This document shows positions 36,484 through 49,925 of a DNA stretch of 64,000 nucleotides, one piece after another. Location: positions 62,001-126,000 of the forward strand of contig JAPYMA010000529.1 of NCBI GenBank assembly GCA_035041965.1. Reading direction: 5' to 3'. Source of the stretch: Anisakis pegreffii (taxonomy: Eukaryota > Nematoda > Chromadorea > Rhabditida > Anisakidae). Positions within the stretch are counted from its first letter, which is position 1. Each line of letters begins with the position of its first letter. Both the position numbers and the translations under genes were made by a program. The notes beneath the pieces are model-generated. The model was given only the letters and a program-made list of their open reading frames with translations. It had not been told where the DNA came from and ran no database searches.

Positions 36484-37734
36484 TCAATCCTTTTGTTGCT
36501 TTGCTAAATACTCATCGAGTTTTGTGACTGCTGGATCGACATAGTTAACGTATAATTTAGCGGCACCGAATGTTTGTGGAAGTGCTAGGTAGAGGAGGAA
36601 GATTACCTGAAATTGAAAACAAGTTGTGCTGCTCGAATTCAGACATAGATTACGTAATCCATCATATCCTTATATTTAAGGATACGATGATTTACGAAAA
36701 ACGATATTGAATGGTTGCGAAGTATCATGAAGATTGCAGGTGAAAGGTCTTTATTGGATCAATGTAAGCTTGATTGACTGCTAGATGCGATAGAAGAAAA
36801 TGAAGTAGAACCTTAGCAAGCCAATAGAGAGGAATCACATCCATGATCACATGTGCAAAGAAGTCGATCAGTGAGAAGAATGCAAATACAGTCCAATAGG
36901 TCAGCCACTGCGTATCGTCATCCTTCTCGGCCGTGCGAATAGCCTAAGAAATGACTGACTGTAACGATTTTGGATTATAAAAAGCGTGAAAAGTGGGTAA
37001 TGAAATGATAAAATGCAAAACGAACCTTTACAGATGCGTACGCTGGATATGCGAAACCAATCGCATTGCAAAGAAACTGAGCGCATTGCCCCACGATAAG
37101 GTAGAGTGCAACCACACCTAATATACCATAAGCCAGCTGAAAGTGAGAATTGCGGAACATGGATATAACTGGCAGCTCGATAACTTGAACGATCAATGCT
37201 ATCGATCAAACCGAACTTTCAAGGATGCCTATGCAGGAGCTCTAAACGATTTTCTGTGTCACCAATCATTTAAGTGAATCGTGGATAATATGCACTATTG
37301 TGCAGGATGGCGCCACTCGTTTCGTGAATACAGAAATAATAGTTATGATAAAATTAATAATCATGTTCATTCGATTGTCATGGCATTTTTGCCATCACGA
37401 ACAATTGAAATCCATTGCGCTTCAACGGTGCAAATTAATGCAGATGAAAGGTGACTTGAATGGCGAAGGAAATTTAAATTGTATTTTATTATTCTTTGGT
37501 TTTTCTTGAGTGAAACAGACCAATCTGCATTATGAAATCATGGAATCATGTTCCGATGCTGACCTTTTCACGTTGCAAACCGGTGGACTGTTCAAATTTG
37601 CTTAGGGCTTTATCGATCGTGACATTTTCTTTATCGTAAAGAAATGCAATCAGCTGCGGATGTATATCACTGAGGCTATTCACTGTGGTTTGACTTGCTG
37701 CCTCGGGCAACTCACGTTTGACAACTTTCATCAT
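36484..37734 (-). CDS. REEP5/DP1/YOP1-type ER-membrane-shaping protein
   Basis: Exons: 37564-37734, 37026-37136, 36812-36943, 36484-36606 (178 aa, all introns phase 0). Exon 1 gives an N-terminal amphipathic-type region with [20 protein letters not shown]. Exon 2 is [20 protein letters not shown] followed by [17 protein letters not shown], the family's hairpin with the Y.PAY..K signature. Exon 3 has [20 protein letters not shown] and VIPLYWLAK, the TB2/DP1/HVA22 core. Exon 4 ends [18 protein letters not shown]. Such proteins insert wedge-like hairpins into tubular ER and stabilise high curvature together with reticulons. ATG 37734 and ATG 37731 are both possible. The 3' end is duplicated downstream (36025-36177). 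Confidence 0.93.
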
Positions 37735-37840
37735 TTTGTTCCCTCTTTAAGAGTATTCTTTGTTATTGCTGAAATCATTGACACGTATTGTCAAAGAACT
37801 CACGATTCAGTGCACATTCCTTTGAATGATACGATGACCT

Positions 37841-37905
37841 AATGTTGCGTCATACTTTGAATAACTTAATGTTGCATCATACTTTGAAGGATACGATGAC
37901 CTAAT
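37841..37905. repeat. Short direct repeats
   Basis: Three imperfect copies of AATGTTGCRTCATACTTTGAA / TACGATGACCTAAT words in tandem just upstream of the REEP-type gene start. No coding role visible. Confidence 0.5.
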
Positions 37906-40900
37906 CACTAATTTGGTCACGTAATCAAATTCCTTTGAATCAAACCGAGCCCATGAGGTGACGATTTGAGTGAGCTGTAACAGAATTTTTCAGTCTCGCT
38001 GATGTGTTTTCCGGAGCAACTTTCGGCCGCGATACGCGACGACCGTAAAAATTAGGGAACGATGAGCGAGCGAACAGATGAAACATTCGAAGAAAAATAT
38101 ACCAGATCGCCAGATCCAGTGAATGGAAATAACGTGAAATGGCTCGGATCGAGCTATTTAAGTGCTTCATCTAAAGCGATTTAAGCAAATTCACTTGACG
38201 AACTGAACTTCGCATACCATCGACTGATACTTTTGCATGTTGTCAGGCTATATGGCAAACATGACAATAGGTTGCTATCGCTGCACAATAACTGAACTTA
38301 ATGGCAAATACTGCCAATTTCTGGAAATTACACGACTTTGTAAGAAGGGTGTTGTGGTAGTCTGTTGATTTCAGTTGATCGATGTTGATTTCAGTTTATT
38401 TATTTGTATATGTCGAATTTCCTTCCATTCGTTCGAGATCACTTTCAAATAGCTTCAGATTGTTTCAATTCGCAGATAACGTTATTCTTACCGTCGGTCA
38501 CTCCTCTCTTGACTGTGAAACTCTCAATTATACTTTATTATTCTTTGCTTTTTCTTGAGCGAAACAGACCATTCTGCATTACGAAACCTTGAATCTAAAT
38601 TGCACCTTTATTATATTCTGCGAAATTATATGTCTTGTAGTGAACCACAGTGAATTGTACTCTCATGTCGTTAAATTGATGATAAGTGAAACGATGCGCT
38701 ATTTTGATGGCCTCAAATATCAATCTCACTTTCCAATTCTGTCGCAGTGTTACGGTAACTGATAATCACCGTAATCAGATCACATGCGCTTTTTCGTTAG
38801 CATTTATTTATGCAATGCTGATCAGATTTTCAGACTGGCTTTGACGCAAATGGGATAATTTTTAGATTGGTATTGGCGTAAATGAAATTATCTCAGAGCC
38901 TTTTTGAAATGGTTTATTAATTTCCCGAACAATTTTGCTATAATTATTCCAGAAATGTCACTTTTGAACTGTTAACGGATAATCTCAAGAAAAAATCTCA
39001 TTTTTTCTTCGCAGAAAAATTACATGTAAAAATGACGATCACTTATTGTTTTCGAGGCTATTCGAGGAAAAATCTATTTTTGTGGATACTTTCCGCAACT
39101 CTTGAACTTTTCCAGTGTTTATGAATGTTCAACGTTCACTGTTTATTTGAAGAGTTCAGTAAATTAACTGTCATAATGTGACGAAAAATGTTTGAATCCA
39201 ATCGTGAAGAGTCGATGAGAAGCGAAAAAAATTTTAATTGTTTCATTGAAAGTCATTGAGTTATAAATTATTTCATTCGTTTGATCTCCCATTCAACATA
39301 TTATAACAATGATCAATACGATTACACAAATATGCTTCTTCTATCTTATGCGATGACTCAGAAGCATCATACTATCCGCTCATCACCTATTCCAACAACT
39401 CACTTTAGAACTGAACCAGTTGACAATAAAAGTGATGATATGAAGCCGGTGGATTTTTGTAATTTATAGCTATTAGCCATGGATTAAGCATGAAACGTGC
39501 AAAATTCGCTGACGTTTAATTGTCTTCACATAATTCTAACTCATTGTCAGATTCTGATTTTGGGCCCGATAATAACTGATTTTGCATGAAATGGTTATCA
39601 AATGAATCCAATTTTCCCCCAATTTTGCCAAAAATTTTCGGCTGACTTAGATTACACAACACAAAAGCAGAAATCTGCAGGGTGTGCAGAAGAGAGCTTC
39701 TAATTGACTTTCAGTAAACTTGTGTTTGTGGCTTTAGATAAAAGTATAGTGAATGAACTTGGATATTAAGATGGTGATGTTTCCATATGTGAGTAAATGC
39801 ACTCAGTTTAATTATTGCGATGAAATTCGATTTTATCGCGATGTGATGCAATTTTCATGTTCAATACAATCAACACGATGTTACCGTTTTTATTTGCGTT
39901 TTACTTCACTTTCAATTCAATTCAATTCAGTTCAGTCGGATGCATTGCGAAACAACAAAAAAAATGCTCATCTAAAAATGATTCATTCCATCAAGGAAAT
40001 TTGGTGTGAAAATTTTGATACGAAATAGCATTAGTGAGTTGATCAATGACCATTTCACACTGTCCGTTGCAATCTTTAAAGATAATTTAGGAACGGATAC
40101 CAACAAAACGATTCTTCTCACAATCAGAACAGCATCCGCACAGTTAGTTCATCTTTCGTGCTGTTTTCATTTGCATTCTTGCAAATTAATGAGTTCGCTG
40201 AGTGCATGGGAAAAGCGATCGCTCTGATTAATAACGAAACTTGTGTCAACAATGCTAGGAATTTATGAACAGATCAAATAAAAAGCACTCCTTTTGAAAG
40301 ACTTTCGAAACACATCTGATTGAAGAAACGACTGCGGAAAGAAGAAGGAAGACAGGAAAAAAATTAATCGAAAACAAATAATTAAAAGGAATGCATAACG
40401 AGATCTATTGGTCTATGACCAATTGGTATTAACGACGAAATGTCAGAAACAGAAAACTGCGAGAACTTATTCCTAATAATTGATTATTAACAGAAATTTT
40501 GAGCACTCCTCGAAAAAACTGCCGTCCAGCATATACAATCGATAAATGCAGTTGTTTTGTCATGAAATACCTCTGGAAATTCACAGTAACTGACAGGATT
40601 CATTCGACTGCCACAACTGCCATAAGAAGATTATTTCGATTGTGCTCAATGCACTTGACTCACATTTATTGAGCATACAATTATAATGTGCACACAGCAA
40701 AAATACGGCTGCTATCACTTCTATAAAACCAAATTAAATCACATATTTGAATGCATTGAATTGAGACATAAGCCGCCACTCGAAACATCCTCAATGAAGA
40801 ATTACTGCCACCACATAAAGATCGCTTGCAATTGAATTTCATGACAGACGTGACATTATTATTTACAAACTGGAACACAGATTCAATCATGAATAAATTA

Positions 40901-41995
40901 CTACATGACATCAACGAATACATCAAATATATTCATCACAGAGCAATGGAATTCTATCGGGTGAGTATGAATCAATGAAGAACATTTGAATTGCACCATT
41001 CGAACGAAATGAATAAAGTTTCGCAGAATAACTTGAACCTTTAAAGCACTACATCAGATTTTTGCCGTCCGCGTACCAAGAACGGCACTGTGTTGAAGAA
41101 CCAGATTGGAATTTTGAATAACTGAGAACAGAAATGAGACGGCAGATGAACGATGAAGTGGCATAGATATCGAATTTTATAGATGAGCCTGGCTATCGCT
41201 CACCACTACTTATCGTTCACCAGTAAAAATACAGTTCAGCGAATGACAAACAGAATCCTAGCAGTTGATATGACAAATGGATATCTGGAGTGTGTTTCAA
41301 AGACAGTAACAACATTTGGAGATATTTGCGCTAATAGAAAGAACAACCACGAAAAGGTAACAAGTGATCTAGTATTACGTTATGGATCAACCACTAAAAT
41401 AAGACCAATCAACAACGATCATGAACACCTGGCCCGTTTACAGCAAATTGAACCCGAGGAAATGCTGCAGGAGCATGAACATAGTTCTGCATTTAAGAAT
41501 GTGCTGCCTCGATTCAAAGACAGGATTTGATCCATTAAGCTGTCGGGATCAGAAGTGACGGCTCGTAAATAAACGAGCTTTACTCCTCGTGGTCACAGAT
41601 ATCTCAGATGCTTTTCTTGTTCAATCTGACGACAGCCATTACGTGATGAATCGAAGAGAAGTTCGACAAATTCGGCATAACAGATAAGAATATTTGGTTT
41701 CAACAAATGTCATGACGAGATTAGACGAAATACTTAAACGAGTAGATCCTTGGAACGCGAACGAGAATCAGATTCAGGAAATGGATTGAAGATGAGCGAA
41801 CAAATCAATGAACACTTTCAGAAATTCATAACTGAACAAATGCAGCAAAAGATTGGAATGATACTAAACTGATCACCAGACAAAACGAATCAAAAGTTCG
41901 TTTAACTTTTCAATGAGATGACAACAGTATCAGTAATGAAACATCAAAAATGAAACAATAGAACATCTGAGCTAAAAGCAAGACAATTTACATAT

Positions 41996-42190
41996 CTAAT
42001 CGGCAACATAATAAACCGGATACAAACAACCATCGCTAGTTTTCACAAACGGAAGCATCGGACAGGAACCTTCTGCATCTGGATAAACGGACACTGGTGA
42101 AGGTGATCCGGCAGTGTTTCGAGACATCTTCGTACAGTCGATTACTTCCATCCGGATTCGTAATGTGTCAGCAAGAAGACACAACTCATC
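41996..42190 (-). CDS. Isolated terminal coding exon, unrecognised gene (weak OTU-protease-like pattern)
   Basis: Acceptor CTTTCAG, then a 64-residue open frame to a stop: DELCLLADTLRIRMEVIDCT, a Ser/Pro-rich stretch, then SCPMLPFVKTSDGCLYPVYY and VAD. The composition and the clean acceptor make it look like a genuine last exon. The helix-then-strand start (LADTLRIRMEVID) and a C-terminal strand ending in YY faintly recall the end of OTU/otubain domains, but the expected catalytic His context (GHYDILY) is not obvious. Upstream exons above 42208 were not found with confidence. Confidence 0.3.
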   Translation of the reverse strand, partial: DELCLLADTLRIRMEVIDCTKMSRNTAGSPSPVSVYPDAEGSCPMLPFVKTSDGCLYPVYYVAD

Positions 42191-42972
42191 CTGAAAGCAA
42201 AATCTCATGAAACGGTCAATTTTCGAATGAAAATGACTTAAGCTCTTTTCCAGCGATCAGTTTCTCTTTCTACACTGAGTCAGTGGGTTATTAGGTGGGT
42301 TTACAATTAAGTTTATGAAGATCGGATATTTATTCACAGTGATTCTGGTTGATTTTGAAACGAACTTGTTGAAAAAAAAACGACGACGACGTCAATTTAA
42401 TGGATGATTTTAGTGACCACAGATCAAAATCACTAAAAAATAAATGCGCAAATAAATGCATCCATCCATCCGTCATTCATCGAATAGTTGACGCTTCGAA
42501 AATGTCATTAGTAAGAAAGCTATTCAATTGTCGAGAATTGTTTTAATGCTTTGCACTGTTCATTTGCTCATCTCATTATGATCCCATTTCAAATTAATGA
42601 ATCACATGTAATTGTTTAACGAATTCACGCATTCAATCCCAACGGATTCAATGCAGAAACGAGTAGGTGCCACATAGCGATAAAATTAACGCGTTCTTGT
42701 CGAAGCTACGCGCAGAAAAGTACACATTTGAAATAATCGTATCGTTGCTTCGAATAAGTTTCATTGCCGAACATTCCTCAAGAGGTTTAATCATCCTAAC
42801 GTCATCCATGATGAGCTCAGTTCCGCGAAATGAGTTCAACGATTTTGAATATAACTATTTCGCTCGCAGCCTCCGTTGTATCCTTCTCAAATGAGGAAGT
42901 TTCAATGAGAATGACGCATCAAGCATTTGCAAACTCAAGTCGATACGACTGGAAAGTTTACGCTTCCGAGCA

Positions 42973-43143
42973 GACCTTCCCATAGTGGGAAATTACCTAT
43001 TTTTCAGCAGTTTCTGAGTAATGGAGGGGCTGGGGAAGTTAGTTCTGACATTATGTATGGAAATAGTGGAGGGGCAGGGTAGAGCAACGACGACTGCCAG
43101 ACCATCGATGAGGGTAATGGAGCACCTGACGTGAGAACCACTG
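42973..43143 (-). mobile_element. Short deletion derivative of the hAT-like family (copy E)
   Basis: About 170 bp. The left part (AGTGGGAAATTACCTATTTT, then GTAATGGAGGGGCTGGGG) matches one end of the long copies. The right part (AGGGTAATGGAGCACC...CGTGAGAACCACTG) matches the other end, and the central 500-600 bp are missing. The left terminus is too degenerate to define the exact border, and I see no clear target duplication. Confidence 0.55.
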
Positions 43144-46100
43144 CTTTAAAATAAGCAAAGTTTGTAATTCTAGTGCTCGACTGGCAATTTCTTGCTTGAT
43201 TGCAAAAGTTCAACACCGATCACCATCGCTTCTCATTGAACAAGTGTAACAATCGAGGCCACATCTTTCACTTATCGAAACGAACAGCTTTTTAATGAAT
43301 GCATCAAAAATAACTCTCTCAAAATAAAGCTGTGAAGTCCCCCAACTAACCACTAACAAAACCTTTTACATCGCATAAAGTTCACGGTGTTAAAATTCAT
43401 CGTACGCAGACGAATCGTACACCATTGATAGGCGAAAATTTTTGCGTTACTTGACTTTTTCCTAGAGTCAACCGAATTTTTGCATGCTCTCTTGCAACGA
43501 ATCAAATTCATCGTTGCGTGCCCACGACTGACTGGCTATATCGGAAATTTACTTGTATAAAAAAGTGTGCCTCAAACGTCACTGAATGTCAAATTAAAGA
43601 TAACGAATTGAAATGCACTCAATCTCAGTCGTTACACTTTTACCAGCTGTGAGCTTTTGACTATCAAAAAACTGCTATAATTAGCATCGAATGACGTAAT
43701 TGTAAAGAAGATGAAGAAGAAAATGGTGTAGTTCTTGATGGTGCTTATCCCCAGTGATTATGTGTGTAATCAGTGGAGATAAGACAAAGATACTTCTTCG
43801 TAAAGTGACGGCAACTTGTCTGAATGGATCGCTGATTTTGATAGCATTAATCAATCAATCAAACGATTCCCTATCAAAAAAAGCGATCAATTTTACTAAC
43901 TGCATTAATGCAGACAGATCAATTCTACCACGTCATTACCTCAGCAGTATTCATTTTTTCAAGTCAGTCATAGTCTGCTGCAGCAGCAGCTAACTCCTAT
44001 TGCATTTGACCGTGTTCAATTTTTTGAATTCATCATATTTCGTTGGAAAGAAATCGAAACTTTGGAAAAATTCTTCTCATTGGTAGCTTTCATCAGGAGT
44101 TGCTTAGAAAACTGAATATTACACACAGCTCAACGAGTGGATCCAACGGATTTCATGCGTATGTTTGCATTTACATTTGCACACTTGAGCAACAGGCAAT
44201 TGGGCTTGTTTGAAGAAGGAATAACATTATGACATCACCATCATCATTGTCACATCCACAAGTGATCCATTATGAAAACATATTGCTAGGCAATCAAACA
44301 AAAATATTTGGCTCTGAGTGATGGGTTGACACTCAACAGTAAAGTCAGGTGAACAAGCCAAAGCCAATCCAAGCACTCATTTGTTGACAATCGATGCAGT
44401 AGCAAACGCGTTGTAATACAACCGGAAGCTATTTGAGCGAAAATTCACACAAAAAAGCGCCATTAATAAGTAATTACCGCGTAGGTGTATTAAGCAAATT
44501 CGTCTGATTCGATCTGCGAACACTCCAAGAACTAATCTGCGCACAGTTGTAAGTATCAATACAACGAGCAATAGTTACAAGACCATAAATTCTTCTCATT
44601 GTTACCAAAGGATACGAAAGTCTTCGAAAGAAGTTTCTCTTGCCCGAATTCCATTATGAAATGATGAAAGTAAACGTCCATTTGCTCAGTATTCAGCTTA
44701 ATTCAAGACGATCAAGAGCGATTGAAATTAGCATCATTCAATTGCTCAAAATGCAAAAGATTGATCCTGACCTCATGAAAGTGAAAACAGATTACCCCTT
44801 GATGTCACTGATCTTTCGCACATGTCCCTAAGCCAAACCATTCGTCAGTCATATCAGTTTCAAACACTGTTATGACGCGAAAATACTCACATCAGCATAC
44901 CTGCACATATGTCAAAAGCAACATTCCATGTGCATGAAGTATTCATTATTGCCTTGAAATCCTCCTCAATTTATCGTGACACAATTATATCACTGATTAC
45001 TTGCATTGCATTAATCATATAGCATATGCGCGTTGAGTTAGCTGAGAGATATCGTCCCAATTTCTCTCAATAATTGCGCACGTTAACATCGGCCGACGAA
45101 CGTTCACTTTGGCATGCCCTCACAAATATGTCAATTCATATTTGATCTGTTGTAAAGTTGTTGCAATTAAACATGTAATGAATAAATTATTCATATAGTA
45201 GTTACTATGTTTAGTCTGTACCATATCTATATATAGTTATGTAATACACATAAATATAAATATGTGATCTACCGTAGGTCAACTGTGCGTTACGTCATCG
45301 ATGGAACACACACCGGATTCGTCATATCTCAACGATCTTATCGAACAAACACAAAAAGCGAGATAACCGCTTTCATTGAGCATTCTTCAAAATTCAACAA
45401 ATATTACACATTTCTTTCGCAATTTCACTAGTATTGGTGGCCAACTCAAAAAAAATCTCATTCAAGTGTACCGAGACTGATATTCACCAGATCTGGTTTT
45501 TTCTCCAGTTCATTTCTATTTCACAATGACGAATTTTGAAGAATAAGATGTATTAGTCATTAAAATAGCTGAAAAAATCCATTTTACATGATATTCGAAG
45601 ACGTTGAACGGATTGTTTTAGTCAGAAACATGATCTGTTTGATGGATTCGCTCTTATTGTGTTGAAACGAAATTGTTGGCAAAGCCGTTGCTGTGATTTA
45701 TGACTTATTTGTCAAAAAAAAACATGGATGGCGAATCAAATGACTCAATCCGTAATGCGTCTCAGCCATTGACCTAAGAGGAACTGCTTGCCTGCTTAGG
45801 ACACAAAAAGTGTGATTGATGATTTACGGGTATGCGTTCGTTTGCATTGCTCTGAAATAATGTTAGAGAGACAAAGCGTGCGATTTGATATGACTTTCAA
45901 AGGAGAAACAGAATAACGATTGGAAGATAGAGAAAGCGTTTGAGTGGAACTGAAGTACGGTGACATTTAGAATTATGTAATTGTTTTGCATCATTATTTA
46001 TGCTATTATGCAATCATAATCATATACGGGACTGTGATGTTATGTAAACGGATTTCGTTGTTCGCTGCACATATACGACGCATAATGAGAATTACGCAAT

Positions 46101-46469
46101 CAGCTAATGAATTCCTTCAATGGGCTAGGCACATAGATGTAAGGCCAAACGATTTTCGTGCCGAACCGAAAAGATTCTCTGAATAAGTGACCGTTCATGG
46201 TAGCTCGATTAGATGGACGGTTTTTAGGCGACATATAAGAACTGAGGATTAAGATAAGCTTGAAAATGATAGTGTGATAAGAGGAGATGTCCTTTGACCT
46301 GATGCTATTAATCGCTTTATAGTCGTGTCTTTTTTAATACTGCTCTATGATCATCGGAACTGATCCCCATCCGTCGTTTGTCAGCGGAATAATACAGATA
46401 AAATTTTGCCTCCCTAGTCAAAGCCAGCCAGACATGCGAATCGGTTTGCATGTCGATATCGCATCAATC

Positions 46470-46493
46470 ACATCATCATCATCATCATCATGT
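46470..46493. repeat. Trinucleotide microsatellite (ATC/CAT)n
   Basis: Eight tandem CAT/ATC units (CATCATCATCATCATCATCAT). On the minus strand they encode a short Asp run inside an unsupported frame. No gene assigned. Confidence 0.8.
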
Positions 46494-47331
46494 AACATCT
46501 TTCGTAGCTGACACGATAAAACGGATCGCTTCAGTGACATTTTAACATTTTCACATCTAATACCAACAACGGGACAATCTGTCAAATTTTTTGCTTCATT
46601 GATGTTCAACCTTCTCCGGAAATGAAATCATTCCAGCCAAGCAGAAGACACTTGCTCTTTTGCTTAGCCAAAGAAAGTTTGCTAGATAGAGATCAAGCAG
46701 TAGATAATTTGAGGTATTGGATAAGCGAATTGAACGAAGATCGTAAATTGAAATTTCTATCCGAAATGACGTGGTTCATGAATTACAGGCCGGTGAAATT
46801 TGAGATACGATGGACGATGACGTAATGCATTCTCAACAATTGCTTGCATTCAACCTCTCGTTGCTTTTTAACGCAAACGAAAAAGTCACCGGGTAGTCAC
46901 AACAAGTTTCCTCTGATAATGGCTACTTCAACCTGTCAACTCAAATTCTTCTTGAATGCTGCTTCATCAAAATGATCAGCATCATATTATCAATCGCATC
47001 CTCACGTCAATTTTCCCAATGCTATCCGTAGGCTTATTTGTTTAATGACGTATGAAATTTATTCATTGACAGTCTAATCTGTTTATGTATTTATGTTTGT
47101 CTATTTATCCAATTGTTTATTAATGGTTCGCTTATTTATTTAGCTGACTCTCCATTCACAGTGTTGTTTATCAATTCACTGAATGCGTGAACTGAGCGTT
47201 CCAAAACAGTTATAGACATTATAATGGAAACTGATAAAGCGCTACTTGATTAGCATTTATTTACGTACACGCATTTGAGTTGCAGGATAATTAATTGATT
47301 CAGCTTGCATCTTGCGATAAGCCAATGGCTA

Positions 47332-47367
47332 TATTATATATGTTATATATATATATATATATATATG
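47332..47367. repeat. TA-rich microsatellite
   Basis: ATATTATATATGTTATATATATATATATATATATG, a simple (TA)n tract in a gene-poor region. Confidence 0.8.
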
Positions 47368-49856
47368 TGCTTATAACAATTGCCTGAATTCATCCTTTCA
47401 CTAAAATTTGTTCTAATGTTATATGAGCTGTCATTAAATATTATATGTGTGCAAAGGTAGCTATAATATCATGTTGTCAGTAAGCATTTAACGAATTATT
47501 CATCAAAGCTTAAATTAATGAATAACCAATTGAGTGGCTTGCGCGTAACCAAACAAATTTAAGGCTGTCTCGTTTTTTCTATATTGTAAAATCATATATA
47601 AATGTAATTCTGAATGAATGATAAGATTGAGGATCGAACTGTTTAGCAGATATATCGATGAATGAATAAGTAATCATGCAATTGCTCGAGTTTGATCTTT
47701 TCTCAACGAAACTGTTTCCGCTGATTAATCACATTGAATTGTGTTACTGATCACAAAAACACGCTGGAAAAGTTTACATGATTCCTTTCATAATTTATAA
47801 AATAATATCTTTCATGGGAACTGCTACATTAACTCGTATCATAACATTCATTAGAAGCATATATCAATGTTGAGTGGGTCAACGAAAGATACCCAATGAA
47901 ATCTACTTTTCATATAAACGAACATCATTGATAAGAAAATGAACATTACGTTGAGTGATAACATAACATTCAAAATTTACGGATCAATGCGGAAGTAATA
48001 ATAAACAATTGATATGCATCATAATACTAAGCATTTGAGCGTTTTAAGTCGAGGATCGGATTTGAAATTTGTTGTAAGATTTGATGACAATACAAATAAT
48101 GCATGCAAAGAGATAAAGAGGGGATATGTGTATAAGGCAAGCACATCGATGTATTCATCCGTCCTCCTTGGAGGGTAAACCAGATGTTCGATCATTGTCT
48201 GTATATGTATGCAAAAGTGGTTAGTGAAATAGATGAATAGTAAGAAAGGGATATGTTCAATCGGATTTGATCGATCAGTTATGCTATTCAATCAATTTGG
48301 CGTCACATTTATCATATAACCTTTCTGAATCTGTATGAAAAGTTTATTTCCACTCAGCAATGAACTCGTTTATGGAACAAGACGGTATTTCGTTTATAAA
48401 ACGAAACTCTGAGTCGGATCATACTTCTCCTTAAATCACACTGATTTATTGCTCATACTGGCTGTTGTCAATCGCTAACAAAGCCAATGTTAGATCTTTT
48501 AACAAATGGTTGAATCAGATCAGTGAATTTAAATTCGGTTTTACAACGCGCAATGTAGGTCTTGTAATGCTATTATCCAGGAATAGCGTTAAGCTTGTCT
48601 GAACACTTATAAAACTATCCAGAATTCCATCGAAAAGGAATTTCGAAGACAGAAAAAATTCTTTAAAGATCTGTGGAATAAAAACAGTGTGATTAAGAAA
48701 TGACGCCAATGAGAAGTTTCAAGTCTATAATTAATAAGAAAACGGAGAAGAGAATTACCGAAGCATTGAAGCGTTTATCAACAAAATTACTTTCAATCTC
48801 CAAATGATTTTTAATGTGAAATGCGTTGGTTTGCTAATTTGCGCATAAACGAATTCAAAATAGTATTTAATAGACACAATTGAATACTCTTACTAGCTGA
48901 AAATCGAATTCGCTTATGTAAAATCGTAACTTCTCAACTGATCATTCCACGTAGCGAGTATTTACCTATCATTCGTTCTGACAGAAAAATACAAGTTTTC
49001 CCACTTTTTCATCGCAAAAAAATTTCCAGTTGAATGATCGAATGAATCTAGTTTTCGAAGATGCTTATTGTAAGACTGTAATAAATGTTTGAATAGCTCT
49101 TTTTTGGCGTTTAACAACAATGACTGTAATTTCGATCGAGAAATTGCAGTGCAGTTGATTGAGACATTCTGACAGAAATTAACCATTCATCACTCGTACT
49201 TTTAGTGGACAGCATGTTGAGTTTATGGTACATCATAATACATTGCTGTATGCGACGCTTTATAATAAACACGTGTTAGTACATACTTGAATGGAAACAC
49301 ATTCGGTGAAACTTCTTCACTATTGAGGAAAAAATTGTGAAAATGATACAAAACAAATCTTTTTGTGTTTTCGTATCAATGAGAATTCTCAAAAAATCTT
49401 GCTTTTGGTCGTTCTTGCTTACGAATAAGAACAAATAAACAGAAGTCGAAATGGTTTTTCCAATTCAAGTCGTAAACTGAAAATGAATGAAAGGATGAAG
49501 AATGGAAAGAAAAAGCATTAGGTATGAATGCAACGAACAACGGACGGACGCAAATTCGAAATGGAATAATGAATAAAAATTATGAATAGCACGGATATTC
49601 AATCAGTCGTCGCATATAAGATTGCAGTTGTTATCACGTTATGTTCTCATATCTTTCTTGAAACTGAATATGGGAATCATGTTGTCGTTTGTTCGTCAAT
49701 GAATTGTGCACTTAACGTAGTATCTATGTACACTACATTTTAAAATATTATCACACAAATTATACACTACTTAACGTTAGTATTTAGTTGGTCTTATAAA
49801 AAGTATAGCAGAAACCAACTGACATTGAATGAAGAAAATGAATGGTAGGATATGAT

Positions 49857-49925
49857 AGCCGGCCGGCCGGCCAGGCAGCATTCAACAATCCTGCTGAAAT
49901 CAACCAAAATGGGCGGCGGCGGCGT
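49857..49925. repeat. GC-rich island: (GGCC)n palindrome followed by (GGC)n
   Basis: TAGCCGGCCGGCCGGCCAGGC followed about 40 bp later by GGGCGGCGGCGGCG. This stands out in otherwise AT-rich DNA. A pyrimidine-rich tract on the plus strand follows (50000-50040). Could mark a promoter, but no gene could be attached to it. Confidence 0.5.
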
